Shown: in pieces, positions 51,327 to 59,468 of the stretch
Layout: every line of letters starts with the position of its first letter
How positions within the stretch are numbered: the first letter of the stretch is position 1
Assembly: GCF_000422265.1 (NCBI RefSeq)
Contig: NZ_AULL01000017.1
Span: forward strand, 186,001-250,000
Origin: Kaistella palustris DSM 21579
GTDB taxonomy: Bacteria > Bacteroidota > Bacteroidia > Flavobacteriales > Weeksellaceae
Direction of reading: 5' to 3'
DNA length: 64,000 nucleotides
Notes under the pieces: model-generated
Seen by the model: only the letters and a program-made list of their open reading frames with translations
What the model was told of the DNA's origin: nothing
The model's database searches: none
Translations under genes and position numbers: made by a program

Positions 51327-52922
51327 CTAGAACTCGAATTCATCGTCATCATCCAGATCATTCATTGATGAGCCGGATAGGTTCTGCTTGTTTGGCAGAT
51401 CAAAAGCGGCACCCGGATCAATGGTGGTCTTTATTTTCTCAAAACCTGTCGGCGTATCGAGTTGCCCGAAATTGGAATCCTGATAACCCGAGCCGTACTG
51501 ATTCCCAAAAAGATCCAGATCCGCAAACTTGGCGATATTTTTGAAGAAGGACATCCGTACATCAGCAGTGGCACCGTTCCGGTGTTTGGCGATGATGAGT
51601 TCCGCCTGATTTTCGGTAGAACTTTCGGCGCCGTCTTCATCATTATCCCAGTGCGTGATCTTATAGTATTCCGGACGGAAGATGAACGAAACAATATCCG
51701 CATCCTGCTCGATTGCTCCGGATTCCCGAAGGTCAGACAGCATCGGTCTTTTGCCGGGCCTTGTCTCCACACTCCGCGAAAGCTGCGAAAGAGCGATCAC
51801 AGGCACATTCAGTTCTTTGGCGATTGCTTTCAGGGAACGCGAGATCGTAGCGATCTCCTGCTCCCGGTTGCCCGCACCTCCTTTGCCGGAGTTTGCAGTC
51901 ATCAGCTGCAGGTAATCGACCATGATGATCTTTACACCATGCTGCATCACAAGTCGCCGGCACTTTGCGCGGAAATCAAATACCGAGAGCGACGGCGTTT
52001 CATCGATGAAGAGCGGTGCGTTTTCCAGCGCCGAAACATTGGAGAAAAGCCTTTGCCATTCCTCGTCACTCATTTGGCCTTTGCGCAGTTTCTCAGAAGA
52101 AATCCCGGTTTCCGATGCGATCATACGTGTGATCAACTGCACCGAAGCCATTTCCAGCGAGAACAGCGCCAAGGGGACTTTGTGTTCTACCGCGATATTT
52201 CTTGCCATAGAAAGCAGAAAGGCAGTTTTACCCATCGCGGGACGTGCCGCAATAATGATGAGGTCGGAGTTTTGCCAACCACCGGTTTCCTTATCAATAT
52301 CCCGGAATCCCGATGGAATCCCCGAAATCCCTTCTTTGTCCTTTAATGATTTAATGGTTTCTATCGCCTGCTTTACCAATGTATTTGCAGTATCAAAACC
52401 TTTTTTAATGGTTCCATTTGTAATCTCAAAAAAAGACTGTTCCGCTTTGTCGAGCAGTTCGAAAACATCGGTGGATTCCTTGTAGGAACTGTCGATCACA
52501 TTGGCTGAAACATTGATCAGGCTGCGCAGAATGAATTTCTCCAGGATCACACGCACATGATATTCAATATGTGCACTGGAGGAAACGCCCATGGTAAGAT
52601 CGATGATGTAATGGTCGCCACCGGCAAAACCCAACTTTTCGGTTTTCTTCAGTTCCTGGATCACGGTCATCAGATCGACAGGATGGTTTTCCTCAAAAAG
52701 CTTTACGATCGCGCGGAAGATCTCCTGGTGGCGCGGGTCATAAAATACATCTGCCGTAAGCAGGTCGATGGAATAATCCAGACCTTTCTTGTCGATCAAA
52801 AAAGTTCCGATCACCAGTTTTTCAAAATCAACTGCATTTGGCGGCATTTTGCCATCGGAAATCGATAATTCCCTGGCAAAATTTCCGTGAATGAGAGATG
52901 ATAAAGATTCCTTTTGAGTCAT
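51327..52922 (-). CDS. dnaB: Replicative DNA helicase DnaB
   Basis: A 531-residue hexameric helicase that unwinds the replication fork. The N-terminal DnaB domain (about 22-125: PPNAVDFEKLVIGTFL, FYDPRHQEIF, YHVRVILEKF) is joined to a RecA-like core with Walker A ARPAMGKTAFLLS, Walker B MVDYLQLMTA and ALSQLSRSVETRPGKRPMLSDLRESG split across 355-385. No intein is present. The C-terminal tail (about 475-531) is acidic and species-specific. A TATCTTTG box ends four bases before the ATG, so the transcript is leaderless. rnhA follows. Confidence 0.95.
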   Translation of the reverse strand: MTQKESLSSLIHGNFARELSISDGKMPPNAVDFEKLVIGTFLIDKKGLDYSIDLLTADVFYDPRHQEIFRAIVKLFEENHPVDLMTVIQELKKTEKLGFAGGDHYIIDLTMGVSSSAHIEYHVRVILEKFILRSLINVSANVIDSSYKESTDVFELLDKAEQSFFEITNGTIKKGFDTANTLVKQAIETIKSLKDKEGISGIPSGFRDIDKETGGWQNSDLIIIAARPAMGKTAFLLSMARNIAVEHKVPLALFSLEMASVQLITRMIASETGISSEKLRKGQMSDEEWQRLFSNVSALENAPLFIDETPSLSVFDFRAKCRRLVMQHGVKIIMVDYLQLMTANSGKGGAGNREQEIATISRSLKAIAKELNVPVIALSQLSRSVETRPGKRPMLSDLRESGAIEQDADIVSFIFRPEYYKITHWDNDEDGAESSTENQAELIIAKHRNGATADVRMSFFKNIAKFADLDLFGNQYGSGYQDSNFGQLDTPTGFEKIKTTIDPGAAFDLPNKQNLSGSSMNDLDDDDEFEF

Positions 52923-52926
52923 GGGG

Positions 52927-52934
52927 CAAAGATA
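52927..52934 (-). promoter_or_regulatory. Promoter box giving a leaderless dnaB mRNA
   Basis: TATCTTTG, four bases (CCCC), then the ATG at 52922. Confidence 0.6.
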
Positions 52935-53024
52935 GTTTTTTTTAAAAGTTAAAGGAACTTATTAATCAACACCGCGCCGTGGTTTTAGTTTAATAACGTA
53001 ATAATCAACCGGTTGTTTTGTTGA

Positions 53025-53145
53025 TAAGTTTGAAGGGGGCGGAGAAACTGAAACCGTTCTTTAGCCCGGATGGCAATGGAGCCCAAAGGGCGGAGTGTAC
53101 AGCCGGCCGTGACCTGCGCAGACAAACAGCTTTATCTGGCTCCCA
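53025..53145 (+). ncRNA. Candidate structured RNA element (Flavo-1-like or dispersed repeat)
   Basis: A TAAGTTTG promoter box (53025-53032) is followed by a GC-rich, noncoding block in an otherwise AT-rich gap. AGCC (53063-53066) and GAT (53069-53071) can pair with ATC (53134-53136) and GGCT (53138-53141), closing a domain. Inside lies a GCCC-AAA-GGGC hairpin (53081-53091), and GGAGCC (53078-53083) is also complementary to GGCTCC (53138-53143), which would be an alternative fold. The AGCCCGGATGG opening resembles noncoding elements I recall being repeated in Chryseobacterium genomes; identity with the Flavo-1 RNA motif is a guess. No protein is evident on either strand. Confidence 0.4.
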
Positions 53146-53151
53146 AAAAAA

Positions 53152-54390
53152 TCAATAGTTCATTTTGCGCAGTTTCGGTACTTTGGTTGCGACCAGAACT
53201 GCAATGAGCACAGTCATACTTCCGCCGAAAACTACAGAACGAACCACGCCCAGCAGTTTTGCAGCAAGACCGCTCTCGAACTGTCCCATTTCGTTACTCG
53301 ACATGATGAAGATCGAATTCACACTAAGCACCCGGCCGCGGATAAAATCCGGCGTTTTTAACTGCACGATCGTGCCGCGGATCACCACCGAAATTCCATC
53401 GAGCATACCACTGAAAACCAACAGGATAAATGATAGCCAGTACAGTTTTGAAAGGCCGAAACCGATGATGCACAGACCAAATCCGGCCACGGCTACAAGC
53501 AGTAATTTGCCCTGGTTTTTCTTTAATGGCACAAAAGCGAGCGTGATGATGATGCACATGGAACCGATATCCGAGGCGGCATTCAGTAGACCGAAACCTT
53601 CGGCGCCCACTTTTAGAATATCTGTGGCAAACACGGGGATCATGGCCACGGCACCGCCGAAAAGCACCGCAAACATATCGAGACAGAGTGCGCCCAGGAT
53701 TTCCTTGGTTTTGTAAATGTAGGCAAGACCTTCGCGCATACTTTGCATGACACCAACTTCGCCCTTTACATTTTCCGTTGGATGCTTTTTCAGAAACCAG
53801 AAGAAAACAGAGGACAAAATCATAAGTCCCACTACCACCATGATGGTTCCTGAAATGTCTATCCAGTGAATCAGAAAACCACCGATCGCGTGACCGCAGA
53901 CCGAGGCGGTAAGAAAAGTAGCCTGGTTTAAGGTGATCGCATTGGGCAATTCTTCGCGCGTCACGATTTTAGGAATCATCGAGGGGATGATTGGTCCAAT
54001 AAAAGCACGGCAGAAACCTGTGAAAAAGATGACACCATAAATAAAATAGGAAATTTGCAGGTTGCTGAAATGCAGGAGTTTATGACCGAATAAGGCCGGG
54101 ATCAGCAGCAGGCTGATGAGTATAACGTAGGCGTAGTTGCAGATGAGCAGGAGCTTTTTCTTTTCGGAATTGTCGATGACATGCCCAGCATAAAGTGCTG
54201 TAGATACGGCAGGAATCACTTCCGACAGACCGATGAGCCCGATGGCGAAGGGATCTTTGGTCAGCTGGTAGATCCACCAGCCCATGAGCGTGGCGAGCAT
54301 CCGGAAGGATAAAACGAGGAAAAACCGGCCGGTCATTAAATTTCGAAATTCGGGGATACGAAGCGTCTGGACGGGTTTCAGTGAAATCAT
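53152..54390 (-). CDS. MFS transporter
   Basis: A 412-residue protein with twelve predicted TM helices. Its N-terminus RIPEFRNLMTGRFFLVLSFRM and the loop SGMLDGISVVIRGTIVQLKTPDFIRGRVLSVN match the enterobactin-exporter (EntS)-like group of the major facilitator superfamily (MFS_3). The substrate is unknown. It is transcribed from a TACTTTTG box four bases before the ATG (leaderless) and ends eight bases short of the structured element at 53145. Confidence 0.85.
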   Translation of the reverse strand: MISLKPVQTLRIPEFRNLMTGRFFLVLSFRMLATLMGWWIYQLTKDPFAIGLIGLSEVIPAVSTALYAGHVIDNSEKKKLLLICNYAYVILISLLLIPALFGHKLLHFSNLQISYFIYGVIFFTGFCRAFIGPIIPSMIPKIVTREELPNAITLNQATFLTASVCGHAIGGFLIHWIDISGTIMVVVGLMILSSVFFWFLKKHPTENVKGEVGVMQSMREGLAYIYKTKEILGALCLDMFAVLFGGAVAMIPVFATDILKVGAEGFGLLNAASDIGSMCIIITLAFVPLKKNQGKLLLVAVAGFGLCIIGFGLSKLYWLSFILLVFSGMLDGISVVIRGTIVQLKTPDFIRGRVLSVNSIFIMSSNEMGQFESGLAAKLLGVVRSVVFGGSMTVLIAVLVATKVPKLRKMNY

Positions 54391-54394
54391 GGTG

Positions 54395-54402
54395 CAAAAG
54401 TA
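54395..54402 (-). promoter_or_regulatory. Promoter box giving a leaderless MFS-transporter mRNA
   Basis: TACTTTTG, four bases (CACC), then the ATG at 54390. Confidence 0.6.
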
Positions 54403-54463
54403 ATTTTTAGAAATTAAATTCCAGCGGTAGCCGGAGTGTTTTTAAAATTTTGATTTAAAAATT

Positions 54464-54471
54464 TATCTTTG
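54464..54471 (+). promoter_or_regulatory. Promoter box giving a leaderless SMR-transporter mRNA
   Basis: TATCTTTG, four bases (AAAA), then the ATG at 54476. Confidence 0.6.
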
Positions 54472-54475
54472 AAAA

Positions 54476-54814
54476 ATGAACTGGATCATATTAATTATCG
54501 GCGGCCTGTTCGAAACAGGGTTTGCAACCTGCCTGGGCAAAGCGCAGGAAACTTCCGGAAAAGAGAGTTATTTCTGGTGGACCGGTTTTGCGGTTTCGCT
54601 TTTCCTCAGCATGTTTTTACTGTACAAAGCGATCTCGGTGGGCGCAGCGCCCATCCCGGTGGGTACTGCGTATGCCGTGTGGACCGGAATCGGGGCGGTA
54701 GGTGCAGTTTTTATGGGAATTTTTATTTTTAATGAGCCGGCAACTTTCTGGCGTATGTTTTTCGTTTTTACGCTTATAGCTTCTGTTGTGGGACTTAAAG
54801 TCGTAAGCAATTAA
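54476..54814 (+). CDS. Small multidrug resistance (SMR) transporter, SugE/Gdx-like
   Basis: A 112-residue protein with four TM helices. The essential membrane Glu is E13 (GGLFETGFATCLG), and GTAYAVWTGIGAVGAVFMGI (about 63-82) is the family signature. It functions as an antiparallel dimer exporting guanidinium-like or quaternary ammonium compounds against protons. Being a single gene rather than a pair, and the overall pattern, favour the SugE/Gdx type over paired SMRs. No guanidine riboswitch can precede it because the transcript seems leaderless. Confidence 0.88.
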   Translation: MNWIILIIGGLFETGFATCLGKAQETSGKESYFWWTGFAVSLFLSMFLLYKAISVGAAPIPVGTAYAVWTGIGAVGAVFMGIFIFNEPATFWRMFFVFTLIASVVGLKVVSN

Positions 54815-54864
54815 GGTAGATATGAAATCAGTAAGAGTTCCGCGATTTCATTAGAAATAATTAG

Positions 54865-54893
54865 TTGCATTGTACAAATAATTATTACATTTG
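54865..54893 (+). promoter_or_regulatory. Promoter of the T9SS anchor-J protein gene
   Basis: TTG (54865-54867), 18 bases, TACATTTG (54886-54893); the ATG at 54921 follows after a short leader. A longer in-frame start at 54891 lies inside the box and is rejected. Confidence 0.6.
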
Positions 54894-54920
54894 AGTACAT
54901 TAACCAACAAATCTTTTTTT

Positions 54921-55787
54921 ATGAAAACAAAACTACTTTCTTTAGCGGCATTTGCAATGCTGTTTTTCGCGAACGCGCAAACAACCTTACTGTCAGAAGG
55001 TTTTAACACTGTTCCAGTCGCGGGGTGGACCACTACGAACCAAAGTACAACGGTAGGTTCTACCGGCTGGTTCCAAGGAAATACCACGGTTTTTAACGCT
55101 CAGGCGGGACCGGCAACCTCATACATCGGGGCGAATTTCAATAACACAACCGGTGCAAACACCATCAGCAACTGGCTGATTACACCTCAGGTAATGGTGC
55201 AGGACGGCGACGTTTTAAAATTCTGGACCAGAACTACAACGGGTGCGCCGTTTGCAGACCGTCTGGAAGTAAGGTCTTCAGTGGGAGCCACACCAACTTT
55301 GCCAACCGGCGCTACAGGTGTAGGTTCCTTCAGTAATGTGCATCTTACAATCAATCCGTCGCTGATAACCGGTCCTACCGGATATCCTGATGTTTGGACA
55401 GAATACACGATTACAGTTTCAGGCGTTTCGCCAACACCTGTAGCGTTGAATTTTGCCTTCCGTTATTTTGTAACAAGTGGCGGCCCGTCGGGTAACAACT
55501 CCAATTTCATCGGTATAGATACGCTTTCGCTGGTGAGACCTGCTTTAGCCGTTTCCAATACCGGCAAGTCCACGGTATCGATCTATCCTAATCCAACTGC
55601 AGATTATCTAAATGTAAATGCTGCATCTAAAGTGTCTAAAGTTGAGATATTTGATATTTCCGGTAAAAATGTGAAAGCAGAACTGGTTGACGGTAAAGTT
55701 GATGTTCAAAATCTTGCTAAAGGATCATATATCATCAAAATTACAGAAGCGACAGGAGTAAGCTCTCAGAAATTTATTAAGAAATAA
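54921..55787 (+). CDS. Secreted choice-of-anchor J protein with T9SS sorting domain
   Basis: A 288-residue protein. It has a signal peptide (1-20, ending FANAQ), a beta-sandwich of the choice-of-anchor J / cleaved-adhesin type (about 21-205; LLSEGFNTVPVAGWTT, SNWLITPQVMVQDGDVLKFWTRT, FAFRYFV, IGIDTLSLV) and a type A T9SS sorting domain (about 215-288; VSIYPNPTADYLNV, VEIFDISGKNV, GSYIIKI). It should be exported across the outer membrane. Adhesin-like sugar or protein binding is suggested by the fold only. A terminator follows. Confidence 0.85.
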   Translation: MKTKLLSLAAFAMLFFANAQTTLLSEGFNTVPVAGWTTTNQSTTVGSTGWFQGNTTVFNAQAGPATSYIGANFNNTTGANTISNWLITPQVMVQDGDVLKFWTRTTTGAPFADRLEVRSSVGATPTLPTGATGVGSFSNVHLTINPSLITGPTGYPDVWTEYTITVSGVSPTPVALNFAFRYFVTSGGPSGNNSNFIGIDTLSLVRPALAVSNTGKSTVSIYPNPTADYLNVNAASKVSKVEIFDISGKNVKAELVDGKVDVQNLAKGSYIIKITEATGVSSQKFIKK

Positions 55788-55816
55788 TTCCGGTAAAAAT
55801 TCGGGATAAACTCGAG

Positions 55817-55847
55817 CCGCCTCAACTGAAAAGTTGGGGCGGTTTTT
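55817..55847 (+). terminator. Terminator of the T9SS anchor-J gene
   Basis: Ten-base stem CCGCCTCAAC / GTTGGGGCGG (one G-T pair) with a 6-base loop and five T residues. Confidence 0.85.
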
Positions 55848-55966
55848 ATTTAGGAAACGACAGACGATGAATCACTGCATTTTCAGCGGATGCATAGCCT
55901 GATCTTTCTTCATCTTTAATGCCTAAAAAGTTGCTGATAAAGACAGCTTATCATCTCAAATTAAAA

Positions 55967-56332
55967 CTATTGCGGTGGTGTAAATACTTTGCCAATATCC
56001 TGCAGGGTGGAGGCGATTACTGCAGTAACTGCAATGAATCCCGCTATGCCGCCAATAAGGACCGCTGTGCCTGCCGCGTTGAATTTCCTTACTTTCCAAA
56101 TGGTGTTTTTGCTGAGCGCAGTCCGGTCCTGATTTCTTAGACCTATGATACTGTCTTTTTCAATGGAAGAAATCATCATTTTGGTTTTCAGGTCGTTTTC
56201 ATGAAAAAAAGTGTAATTTTTCCCGGCCCGTAGTTTACCAAAGTCTTGCGCATCGGTTTTGGCTACATATTTATTTGTCGTGCAGGAGCAGACCTGAAAC
56301 AGCAGAAAAATGAAGAGAATATTTTTCATCAT
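55967..56332 (-). CDS. Small lipoprotein with C-terminal membrane helix, unknown family
   Basis: A 121-residue protein with a signal peptide and lipobox (QVCSC, acylated Cys near residue 17), a basic beta-rich middle (LRAGKNYTFFHENDLKTKMMISSIEKDSI, interrupted) and a C-terminal hydrophobic helix (about 92-110, AVLIGGIAGFIAVTAVIAS). The middle part resembles short SH3-like lipoprotein domains, but I cannot name the family. The second ATG (56329) is an equal start candidate. It lies 34 bases after the GH3 gene on the same strand. Confidence 0.6.
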   Translation of the reverse strand: MMKNILFIFLLFQVCSCTTNKYVAKTDAQDFGKLRAGKNYTFFHENDLKTKMMISSIEKDSIIGLRNQDRTALSKNTIWKVRKFNAAGTAVLIGGIAGFIAVTAVIASTLQDIGKVFTPPQ

Positions 56333-56365
56333 ATTATTTAAAAATCACCATGCGAAAGCAAGTTA

Positions 56366-57868
56366 TTATTTTACGATATAAGTTTTCAGAAAATCACTGA
56401 TTTTCCTGTCATTGGCCAGCCGTGGAATTTTGTTCTGGCCACCGAGTTTTCCTTCGGAGCGGGCGTATTCCTGAAAAGCATTTTTGCGTAAACTTCTTAT
56501 TTTTAAAGGCTGCAGTATTTTACCCGAGATCAGATCATCATAATAAGAATTACGCTGCCGCAGTTGTTCATCTAAATATTTTCCAAAAGATTCTGCATTC
56601 TGCGGCTCTTTTTCAAACTCGATGAACCATTCGTGATACGGCAAACCGGATTCCGGATTAACCTGCGGTGCGAGGTGAAATTCTGTGATCTGCGCCGGAA
56701 ATTTTGCTACCGTCGCCTTCATTGCCTCTTCCACTTCATAAGCGATCACATGTTCACCAAAAGCCGACGTAAAATGTTTGGTCCGCCCCGAAACGAGTAT
56801 ACGGTAAGGATCTTTTGAAACAAACCGAACGACATCGCCGATGGAATATGCCCACAAGCCGGAATTGGTTGTCAGGATCAGCGCATAATCTTTGTGCAGT
56901 TCCACTTCATTTAATGTAAGCCGTTTGGCGTCGGGTTTTCCGGAGGTTTCCAGCGCAATAAATTCATAGAAGATCCCGTGATTGGTCAGCAGCAGCAAAC
57001 CTTCTTTTTTATAATCATCCTGAAAGGCAAAAAAACCTTCGCTCGCGGGGAAAGTCTGTAAGATATCAACCTTTCCACCAAGCAGTTCTTCCATCTTTTC
57101 GCGGTAAGGCTCATAATTTACGCCACCGGTAATTATGAGTTGAAGATTTGGAAAAAGTTCGGTGATCTTTTTTTTGTTTCGCGCGATGAGTTTTTCAAAA
57201 TACATGATCAGCCATGGCGGAATGCCGGAAATCAATGTCATGTTTTTACGTTCGGTTTCTTTTACGATCTCATTGACTTTAGTTTCCCAGTCTTCGATCA
57301 GGTTGGTCTTTTCACTCGGCAAGCGGTTTTTTTGAAGATAAGAGGGAATATGATGCGCGACAATTCCTGAAAGTCTGCCGGTTTTAATGCCATAAATTTC
57401 GTCGAGTTGCGGACTGCCCTGCAGAAATATCATTTTACCATTTACAAAATCTGCGCTGCCTTTCTGTGCAATGTAATGAAAGATAGCACTTTGTGCCGCA
57501 CCGGTCTGGTACGGCATTGCTTCTTTGGATATGGGAATATATTTAGCTCCCGAAGTAGTGCCCGATGTTTTTGCAAAATATTCCGGAGTTTCCGGCCAGA
57601 GAATATGGCGCTGCCCTTTTTTTACTTTTTCTATGTAGGGTTTCAGGTCTTCGTAATCGGCAACCTGCACGCGGGACTGAAAATCCTGAACAGAATTTAT
57701 TTTCTCAAACTGATGTTCGCGGCCAAACAGGGTTTTTTCGGCAGTTTTTACAAGTGCAAGCAAAAGCTGCTGCTGGTCATTCACGGCATTTTGTTTAAAG
57801 GTTTTAGTACCTTTCACATGTCGTTTTGCCCACAGCAGGGCGATATTTTTCTTTAAGAAATTTTGCAT
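56366..57868 (-). CDS. GH3-family acyl-adenylate-forming enzyme
   Basis: A 500-residue member of the GH3 (plant auxin-responsive) family within the adenylating superfamily. P-loop-like FAKTSGTTSGAKYIPIS (about 103-119), the family helix region LIEDWETKVNEIVKE, ITGGVNYEPYREKMEELLGG (about 231-250), TFPASEGFFAFQ (about 256-267) and YSIGDVVRFVSKDPYRILVSGR (split over 339-360) are visible. Plant relatives conjugate amino acids to acyl acids via adenylates; the bacterial substrate is unknown. A TAAATTTG box ends four bases before the ATG, so the mRNA is leaderless. Confidence 0.88.
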   Translation of the reverse strand: MQNFLKKNIALLWAKRHVKGTKTFKQNAVNDQQQLLLALVKTAEKTLFGREHQFEKINSVQDFQSRVQVADYEDLKPYIEKVKKGQRHILWPETPEYFAKTSGTTSGAKYIPISKEAMPYQTGAAQSAIFHYIAQKGSADFVNGKMIFLQGSPQLDEIYGIKTGRLSGIVAHHIPSYLQKNRLPSEKTNLIEDWETKVNEIVKETERKNMTLISGIPPWLIMYFEKLIARNKKKITELFPNLQLIITGGVNYEPYREKMEELLGGKVDILQTFPASEGFFAFQDDYKKEGLLLLTNHGIFYEFIALETSGKPDAKRLTLNEVELHKDYALILTTNSGLWAYSIGDVVRFVSKDPYRILVSGRTKHFTSAFGEHVIAYEVEEAMKATVAKFPAQITEFHLAPQVNPESGLPYHEWFIEFEKEPQNAESFGKYLDEQLRQRNSYYDDLISGKILQPLKIRSLRKNAFQEYARSEGKLGGQNKIPRLANDRKISDFLKTYIVK

Positions 57869-57872
57869 CCTG

Positions 57873-57880
57873 CAAATTTA
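57873..57880 (-). promoter_or_regulatory. Promoter box giving a leaderless GH3-family mRNA
   Basis: TAAATTTG, four bases (CAGG), then the ATG at 57868. Confidence 0.6.
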
Positions 57881-57910
57881 GATGTTTTTTCAGTTGAACT
57901 GCCTTTAAAA

Positions 57911-58522
57911 CTAGAGATTGAAACGGTAACCCAAACTTAAACTCAACAGCGTAGAGCGGCTGAAATATTTTTTAATGTCGGGATTTTCGTTATAGACAGG
58001 TGCTGAAAAAGAACGCAGATTTCCTTCCACAAAAACTGATTGATAGCCCAAAGGATCCAACACGTACAGCGCTTTTGCGCCGATTTTAAAACCGAGACCG
58101 TTACTTTTCAGTTTTTTGTCTTTGATATCGAGGAATACAGCCGTATAATTGAAATAGCTGAAGCCTGCCATTTCTTCCACCATAAAATCTTCAGAAATGT
58201 TTTCACGGTGTGTCAGGAAAGCATCTATAACAGTCATTTTGGGCGAACCTACATTACCATAGAGATTTTGATGGCCGTACTTCACGTTGGAAAAGAGCAT
58301 GTTATAATTCATGCCTACACCGAAATTTACGGGAGTCATCAGATTTCCACCGAAGGCAAAGCCGTAGAAAGGTTCCAGATCTTTGGCCAGGGAATTATTT
58401 CCTACAGGTTTCATCGCAATGATCTTTGCTTCGATATTTGAAACTACGTCCGGTGTGTTTTTCTTTTTCTGACCGAAGACCAAACTTGCAGTCATTAAAA
58501 ATATTAAAAAAGTCAGACGCAT
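57911..58522 (-). CDS. Predicted outer-membrane beta-barrel protein
   Basis: A 203-residue protein with a signal peptide (1-17, ending VFGQ). Alternating amphipathic strands follow (FYGFAFGGNLMTPVNFGVGMNYNMLF and similar, interrupted) and the C-terminal strand LLSLSLGYRFNL ends in the aromatic pattern of Bam substrates. Its ATG overlaps the stop of the preceding lipoprotein gene (TAATG), so the two are translated together. Function unknown; it is not a recognised OmpA or porin. Confidence 0.65.
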   Translation of the reverse strand: MRLTFLIFLMTASLVFGQKKKNTPDVVSNIEAKIIAMKPVGNNSLAKDLEPFYGFAFGGNLMTPVNFGVGMNYNMLFSNVKYGHQNLYGNVGSPKMTVIDAFLTHRENISEDFMVEEMAGFSYFNYTAVFLDIKDKKLKSNGLGFKIGAKALYVLDPLGYQSVFVEGNLRSFSAPVYNENPDIKKYFSRSTLLSLSLGYRFNL

Positions 58523-58881
58523 TATTTCAACTTAATATCATTAAAAATTATATAGCTGATTCCCGCCGGAACAACGATCTGCAGCGAATCTGCGGCAATA
58601 TAACATCCCGGTTTCGACGAACTGAAAGAACTTATTTTTTTGTTGACTGCCACCGAAAATGAATCCGCGGTAAGCGGGCCGGAGAGTGTGAAGTCGCCGG
58701 CGTTGTCCGGAATCGTTTCCGCCACATTCGTACTTCCACTGCTGAGCTTTACGGTGATTTTTCTGTAATCCAATCCGGTTCCGGTAATTTTCCCTTCTAC
58801 GTAAGCGCGCGGATTGGCACGGCTTTCCGAATTACAGGACCAGAGAATGAAGAGTGCGAAAACCGTGGCGAAAATTTTCAT
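58522..58881 (-). CDS. Small lipoprotein, DUF4369-like
   Basis: A 119-residue lipoprotein (lipobox LWSC, Cys16). The mature beta-rich domain (GKITGTGLDYRKITVKL, ETIPDNAGDFTLSGPL, YIAADSLQIVV) resembles the first domain of DUF4369-type or similar beta-sandwich lipoproteins of Bacteroidota; the assignment is tentative. It is coupled by a TAATG overlap to the downstream beta-barrel gene, so the pair probably works at the outer membrane. Confidence 0.6.
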   Translation of the reverse strand: MKIFATVFALFILWSCNSESRANPRAYVEGKITGTGLDYRKITVKLSSGSTNVAETIPDNAGDFTLSGPLTADSFSVAVNKKISSFSSSKPGCYIAADSLQIVVPAGISYIIFNDIKLK

Positions 58882-58901
58882 TTAATTTTTTTTAAAGATA
58901 T

Positions 58902-58927
58902 AAAAAGCCCCGGAAAACTTTCGGGGC
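58902..58927 (-). terminator. Terminator of the small exported repeat-motif protein gene
   Basis: Perfect 6-bp GC stem GCCCCG / CGGGGC on the minus strand followed by five T residues. Confidence 0.7.
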
Positions 58928-58947
58928 GATTCAGGTTTTAGTACCTT

Positions 58948-59229
58948 CTATTTTGTTTTAAATCTCTTATCGGGAGTTCCATCCTTTTTCAAATGCTGGT
59001 TTTCTCTGTACCGTTTGTCTGGTGTACCGTCTTTTTTCAGTTTAATGCCAGCGGAAGTGGCAGATGATTTTATGGCAACTGCGGATTTGGGTGCCGGCTG
59101 TTTGGCGACGGGCGCGGTCGTGGCGGCTTTGGCCGGAGCCGCAGGTGTGGCTTGCCGGGGAACGGCCTGTTGTGCGTTTGCCAAACCGAGACCTAGAACA
59201 AAAGCCAGGGGCGCGAATAATTTTTTCAT
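58948..59229 (-). CDS. Small exported Ala/Pro/Lys-rich protein with duplicated LKKDGTPDKR motif
   Basis: A 93-residue protein. The signal peptide (1-20, ending ANAQ) is followed by a low-complexity Ala/Pro/Lys region (about 21-58) and then LKKDGTPDKR twice (64-73 and 80-89), each followed by an aromatic residue. The motif occurs, as I recall, in other small exported proteins of Chryseobacterium, where its role is unknown. Basic and unstructured, it could bind anionic surface polymers (speculation). A longer frame to 59289 lacks a signal peptide at its N-terminus and is rejected. Confidence 0.6.
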   Translation of the reverse strand: MKKLFAPLAFVLGLGLANAQQAVPRQATPAAPAKAATTAPVAKQPAPKSAVAIKSSATSAGIKLKKDGTPDKRYRENQHLKKDGTPDKRFKTK

Positions 59230-59382
59230 TTTCTTGTAATTAAAAGGTTTCTTACTGATTAACCGATGTAAAAGTAAATAATTTGGCAATTTGAGCTGCA
59301 GGCGTGTTTCACTTTAACCAACTTTAACTCATTAGTACAATTGGTGTTAAGGAAGTAATTATTCAAATTATTCCTGATTCGT

Positions 59383-59390
59383 TATCTTTG
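59383..59390 (+). promoter_or_regulatory. -7 promoter box of mfd
   Basis: TATCTTTG, with about 75 bases of leader before the ATG at 59469. The in-frame TTG at 59388 is inside the box and cannot be the start. Confidence 0.55.
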
Positions 59391-59468
59391 CAGCTTCAAA
59401 CGGTTTCGGAACGCTCCCGAAATCGCTTTCGTCGTTTACAGTTAACGGCTTTAATATTACCTTTTTGC

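Noticed and set aside
51462-52346. A 294-codon open frame antisense to dnaB
   Set aside because: It lies wholly inside a highly conserved gene on the other strand and has no domain resemblance or promoter box.
54476-54814. A guanidine riboswitch ahead of the SMR transporter
   Set aside because: The promoter box ends four bases before the ATG, leaving no leader in which an aptamer could lie.
59388-59468. Upstream in-frame start for Mfd
   Set aside because: The TTG lies inside the TATCTTTG promoter box.
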